From Gammaproteobacteria bacterium (GTDB taxonomy: Bacteria > Pseudomonadota > Gammaproteobacteria > Ga0077554 > Ga007554), in NCBI GenBank assembly GCA_023266055.1, contig JAHFRW010000030.1, positions 1 to 34,396 of the forward strand: a stretch of DNA of 34,396 bases. The letters are read 5' to 3'. Shown piece after piece: positions 32,609-34,396 of the stretch. The translations under genes and the position numbers were made by a program. Below the pieces are notes generated by a model. That model saw only the letters and a list, made by a program, of their open reading frames with translations, was not told where the DNA came from and made no database searches. How positions within the stretch are numbered: the first letter of the stretch is position 1; each line of letters starts with the position of its first letter.

Positions 32609-33805
32609 ATGAGCCTCCCACCGCTACGCCTCAAAAAGAACGAAGATCGCCGCCTGCGCGCCGGACACCTGTGGGTGTTCAGCAATGAAGTAGACACTGT
32701 CAAAACCCCACTCAGCGCATTTGAAGCCGGACAGGCCGTCGAGATTCAGGACAACAAGGGTGAAGCGATAGGTAACGGCTATGTAAACCCCCACTCACTG
32801 ATCTGCGCACGTCTGGTCAGCCGCGATACGGAGCACGTACTGGGCAAGTCTTTGCTGGTTCATCGCCTTAACATGGCGCTGTCGTTGCGTGAACGGCTGT
32901 TTGATAAACCCTATTACCGACTGGTATTTGGTGATGCGGATAACCTGCCGGGACTGATAGTGGATCGTTTTGGCGATGTATTGGTCGCACAGATTACAAC
33001 GGCGGGCATGGAACGCTGCAAAGCCGATGTGGTGACAGCGCTGGAGCAGGTAATTAAACCCACTGCCATCCTGTTCCGTAATGACACCAGCAACCGCCGC
33101 ATGGAAGGGTTGGAAAGTTACACGGAAACTGCACTGGGTACTGTGCCGGATCATGTCATACTTGAAGAGAACGGCATACGCTTCAATGCGCCATTACTCG
33201 CCGGGCAAAAAACCGGCTGGTTTTACGATCACCGTTTGAATCGCGCACGCATGCAGCATTACGTACCCGGCAAGCGCGTGCTGGACGTCTTCAGCTACAT
33301 CGGTGGATGGGGGATACAGGCGGCAACTGCGGGCGCAACACAAACAATCTGTGTGGACAGTTCCGAAGCCGCACTGACCCAGGTGCAACAGAATGCGACA
33401 CTCAACCATGTCGCCGACCGCGTCTCTATCCTGCAAGGTGATGCATTCGACGTACTCAAGTCATTACGCGCCGATCACGAGAAATTCGACGTAGTGATTC
33501 TTGATCCGCCTGCCTTTATCAAACGCAGCAAGGATATGCGCGCTGGCCTGGAAGCCTACCAACGCATCAATCAGCAAGCCATGCAGCTACTCGCCAAAGA
33601 TGGCATTCTGGTCTCTGCATCCTGCTCGTTTCATCTGCCGCGCACCGGCTTACGTGACGCCATGTTGCGCGCCAGCCGCCACATTGACCGCCACCTGCAA
33701 ATCATCGAGCAGGGTCATCAGGGGCCAGACCATCCCGTGCATCCTGCCATTCCCGAAACAGACTACCTTAAAACGTTTATTGGCCGGATATTACCGAGTG
33801 CATAA
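32609..33805 (+). CDS. rlmI: 23S rRNA (cytosine-C5) methyltransferase RlmI
   Basis: SAM-dependent methylase expected to modify C1962 of 23S rRNA; 398 residues. An N-terminal PUA domain (1-70; LKKNEDRRLRAGHLWVFSNE) is followed by a central EEHEE domain (PYYRLVFGDADNLPGLIVDR) and the Rossmann methylase: VLDVFSYIGGWGIQAA (motif I, about 224-239), VVILDPPAFIK (motif IV, 295-305), and SASCSFHL (336-343) with Cys339 as the likely catalytic cysteine. The start is ATG 32609. It is divergent from padR and converges on the C13 peptidase remnant, whose 3' end it overlaps by 29 nt. Confidence 0.92.
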   Translation: MSLPPLRLKKNEDRRLRAGHLWVFSNEVDTVKTPLSAFEAGQAVEIQDNKGEAIGNGYVNPHSLICARLVSRDTEHVLGKSLLVHRLNMALSLRERLFDKPYYRLVFGDADNLPGLIVDRFGDVLVAQITTAGMERCKADVVTALEQVIKPTAILFRNDTSNRRMEGLESYTETALGTVPDHVILEENGIRFNAPLLAGQKTGWFYDHRLNRARMQHYVPGKRVLDVFSYIGGWGIQAATAGATQTICVDSSEAALTQVQQNATLNHVADRVSILQGDAFDVLKSLRADHEKFDVVILDPPAFIKRSKDMRAGLEAYQRINQQAMQLLAKDGILVSASCSFHLPRTGLRDAMLRASRHIDRHLQIIEQGHQGPDHPVHPAIPETDYLKTFIGRILPSA

Positions 33806-34283
33806 CAGCACCGGGCTGCAATGCCACCCCCGGTAACGCACGGCGCAATTCCGCAAGCTTGCGCTCAATCAACGGCGAACTGGCCATCTGCGGGTCCGAG
33901 TGGTCATAATCTTCGGCGTCCTCCCATTCCTTGACCAATGCTCTGGCTTTCACAAATGCTTCCGGGAACGTAGCGGATGCTGGCAACGCCTCCTGGAAGA
34001 AGGCTTTGCCAAAATAGGTCAAATCAGCATCGTCACCGCAACCGAAGGACGTTTGTGTTGCGCTCGCTGCCGTGATTACCAAAGTGTGATCATTTTTTAT
34101 TTTATCAACAAAACCTCCTGAATAACAGGCAGAGATAACCACCACTTGCCATTTTATACCCGCATCTTTCAAGGTGTCAGACAGCATCTCCGGTGTCAAA
34201 TCATGCAGGGGAATATCACCCATATTTACCGAAACCTTATGATCTTTCGAACCATGGCTGGTAATATACAAAAATAGGTTCAT
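33777..34283 (-). pseudogene. C13 (legumain-like) peptidase, 5'-truncated by an IS
   Basis: The 168-residue frame carries the catalytic part of a clan CD cysteine peptidase of family C13: LFLYITSHGSKDH with the catalytic His10, and VVVISACYSGGFVD with Cys53, followed by DHTLVITAASATQTSFGCGD and YFGKAFFQEAL. Bacterial members normally have one hundred or more residues before the His block. Here the frame begins at an ATG (34283) made at the junction with a transposase gene, and an in-frame TGA lies about 12 codons upstream. The gene therefore lost its N-terminus to the insertion. Both catalytic residues remain. The ending overlaps rlmI tail to tail. Confidence 0.7.
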
Positions 34284-34396
34284 CCGGGTTTCCTGTGGGT
34301 CGTTGATGCCGGATACAGATCAAGTCCGCCACAATGGAAGTAGATGGCAATCTTGAAATGGTCTCTATTCCTGAACCCACAGGCACGTTTTTGTAT
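34280..34396 (-). CDS. Transposase C-terminus (ISL3-like), partial at window edge
   Basis: The minus-strand frame entering at 34396 reads [20 protein letters not shown] and then [18 protein letters not shown] before TGA at 34280-34282. The block GFRNR[18 protein letters not shown] is a familiar end of IS transposases; I believe of the ISL3/IS204-like group, but the family is not certain from 38 residues. Its 3' end runs directly into the C13 peptidase remnant, sharing the sequence GGATGA. Confidence 0.6.
   Translation of the reverse strand: MQKRACGFRNRDHFKIAIYFHCGGLDLYPASTTHRKPG

Overview
The window looks like a gammaproteobacterial chromosome segment of about 50% GC. This rests on a complete gspC-N type II secretion (T2SS) operon, minCDE, an RlmI-type rRNA methylase and RAYT/REP elements. 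The sps-spp-fruK-ams sucrose operon is the arrangement known from halotolerant methanotrophs and methylotrophs, so a salt-tolerant methylotroph or chemolithotroph is plausible. I cannot name the species from sequence alone.

Layout. (1) 1-2620 is an accessory graveyard. It holds an IS3-family 3' end inserted into a RAYT-type transposase gene, a small acidic ORF with a strong ribosome site, an IS110-family remnant, and two RAYT 5' fragments. Each RAYT fragment sits just behind its own REP hairpin and is joined to a piece of what looks like a large VCBS/RHS-type polymorphic toxin protein; a decayed small membrane protein lies between them. (2) 2636-8506 (minus strand) is the sucrose operon: sucrose-phosphate synthase, sucrose-phosphate phosphatase, fructokinase and amylosucrase. 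sps/spp and spp/fruK are joined by ATGA start/stop overlaps. (3) 8640-9761 is an IS630-family element with a frameshifted transposase, inserted about 130 bp upstream of sps. It is followed by about 0.7 kb with no recognisable gene. (4) 10447-14513 (minus strand) is a compact five-gene unit: DUF347 membrane protein, small lipoprotein, second DUF347 membrane protein, OmpR-type response regulator, histidine kinase. This is the best candidate for an undescribed system. (5) 14608-15358 holds decayed pieces of an RND transporter and an IS3 orfA.

(6) 15711-28116 (plus strand) has an HGSNAT/DUF1624-type membrane acyltransferase followed by gspC, D, E, F, G, H, I, J, K, L, M and N, mostly overlapping or tightly spaced. 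The operon lacks only the prepilin peptidase gspO, which is normally supplied by pilD elsewhere. (7) 28292-30198 is minC-minD-minE, with its own likely promoter and terminator. (8) 30308-32477 (minus strand) is a PadR regulator with a perfect 27-bp palindrome upstream, a DUF4188 protein directly adjoining, and an Ntn-type choloylglycine/linear amide hydrolase. (9) 32609-33805 is rlmI. (10) A C13 (legumain-like) peptidase remnant at the right edge is cut off at its 5' end by an insertion sequence whose transposase C-terminus runs out of the window.

How the genes work together: the sucrose operon makes sucrose from UDP-glucose and fructose-6-phosphate and can break it down through amylosucrase and fructokinase, fitting an osmolyte and carbon-storage role. 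The gsp genes build a secretion machine. The Min genes place the division septum. The DUF347 cluster looks like a membrane-stress or ion-response module under its own two-component system, although its function is unknown.
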